A stretch of 64,000 bases of DNA from Myxococcales bacterium. GTDB lineage: Bacteria > Myxococcota_A > UBA796 > GCA-2862545. Position 1 is the stretch's first letter; each line of letters opens with the position of its first letter. The stretch is from positions 83,878 through 147,877 of the forward strand of contig JAHQVJ010000117.1 of assembly GCA_019634415.1 (NCBI GenBank), in the 5' to 3' direction. Below are positions 63,567 through 64,000 of the stretch, piece by piece. A model generated the notes under the pieces. It was not told where the DNA came from. It ran no database searches and worked only from the letters and a program-made list of their open reading frames with translations. Both the position numbers and the translations under genes were made by a program.

Positions 63567-64000
63567 ATGGGTATGGACGACGAATGCGAGCACGGATCGC
63601 ATCATGCGGGGGAACACATGATCGTCGGCACCGACTATCAACACGACATCGGCAGTGACCTTCTCCAGGAGATCATCCTCGATGACGTCTACGGCATCCG
63701 GGGGCTGGACCACGGACGTGTCCAGTACGTCTTGGATGTGGGCGCGAACATCGGATTCTTCGCCGTGATGGCGAGAATGCTCTACCCACGTGCCAAGATC
63801 ATCGCGGTGGAACCCATTCCCGCCACCCTGGACATTCTGCGCCAGAACATCGCCGAGCTGGACATCGCGGTGGACACGTGCGCACTGGGCACGGGTCAGC
63901 CCATGTACATGAAGTCCATGGACGACACGGACCACACCCTGCATCGAGTCACCACCACTCCTGCATCTGGTGTGGTCGTCCCCACGAAGACGCTGAACAC
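63567..64000 (+). CDS. FkbM-family methyltransferase, 3' truncated by the window
   Basis: About 144 residues are visible. The SAM-binding motif VLDVGANIGFFAVMA is followed by IIAVEPIPATLDILRQNI, as in FkbM. The start is uncertain: ATG 63567 or 63573, or ATG 63618 which has GGGGGA in front. It probably O-methylates a sugar or polyketide; the context gives no substrate. Confidence 0.8.
   Translation, partial: MGMDDECEHGSHHAGEHMIVGTDYQHDIGSDLLQEIILDDVYGIRGLDHGRVQYVLDVGANIGFFAVMARMLYPRAKIIAVEPIPATLDILRQNIAELDIAVDTCALGTGQPMYMKSMDDTDHTLHRVTTTPASGVVVPTKTLN

Overview
The window is GC-rich (about two thirds G+C by eye) chromosomal DNA. It most resembles a myxobacterium or other Myxococcota (delta-proteobacterial) genome. 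The signs are a beta-helix surface protein ending in a MYXO-CTERM-like Cys/hydrophobic/Arg tail, AgmX/PglI-like C-terminal domains, an FHA-coupled sigma-54 activator, a Ser/Thr kinase, PP2C and FHA signalling block, and several Asp/Thr-rich or collagen-like lipoproteins. No rRNA, insertion sequence, prophage, CRISPR array or plasmid function is visible. Coding density is very high, and no gene-free stretch exceeds about 250 bp.

Layout. 1-4.8 kb: 3' end of an iterative type I polyketide synthase (AT-DH-phosphopantetheinyl transferase), then a free ACP, two alpha/beta hydrolases and a glycosyltransferase, all with overlapping stop/start codons, which suggests a glycosylated polyketide or lipid. 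4.8-17.4 kb: a hybrid histidine kinase, a Tricorn-type protease and a run of envelope proteins (lipoproteins, a FadL-like barrel, a MYXO-CTERM beta-helix). 17.5-20.7 kb: DnaQ-like exonuclease, hairpin-rich spacer, uppP, an AgmX-like protein, tRNA-Val, tRNA-Asp, a small cytochrome c. 20.7-27.9 kb (minus): the proteostasis group tig, a PaaX-like regulator, clpP, clpX and lon, with tRNA-His and tRNA-Lys upstream. 27.9-37.2 kb: lipoprotein, pseudokinase, inositol-phosphatase-like enzyme, RpoH-type sigma factor, a divergent pair of unknowns (a P-loop-less AAA-like protein and a winged-helix protein), gamma-glutamylcyclotransferase, and two sigma-54 activators. 37.4-43.8 kb: coiled-coil and TPR proteins, a 60-residue gene behind a convincing sigma-54 promoter, a glutamine amidotransferase, an outer-membrane protein and a helicase-loader-like pair.

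43.9-54.1 kb: methylmalonyl-CoA epimerase, nagZ, a tiny secreted Cys-containing peptide directly coupled to an ECF sigma factor and a polytopic membrane protein, then a kinase/phosphatase/FHA phosphosignalling block. 54.2-59.3 kb: DUF1015, a REC-EAL protein, serA, serC (serine synthesis) and a DUF1292 protein. 59.3-62.6 kb (minus): rlmH, rsfS, a secreted protein, obgE, rpmA and rplU (ribosome biogenesis). 62.6-64 kb: a JmjC-like cupin divergent from a truncated FkbM methyltransferase.

The most interesting material is (a) the peptide, ECF sigma and membrane-protein operon, (b) the sigma-54 promoter with an upstream dyad in front of a 60-residue unknown protein, close to two sigma-54 activators, (c) the AAA-like/winged-helix divergent pair, (d) an apparent AUC start codon for rsfS, and (e) the kinase/PP2C/multi-FHA block. 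All functions are read from sequence motifs; no database search was run.
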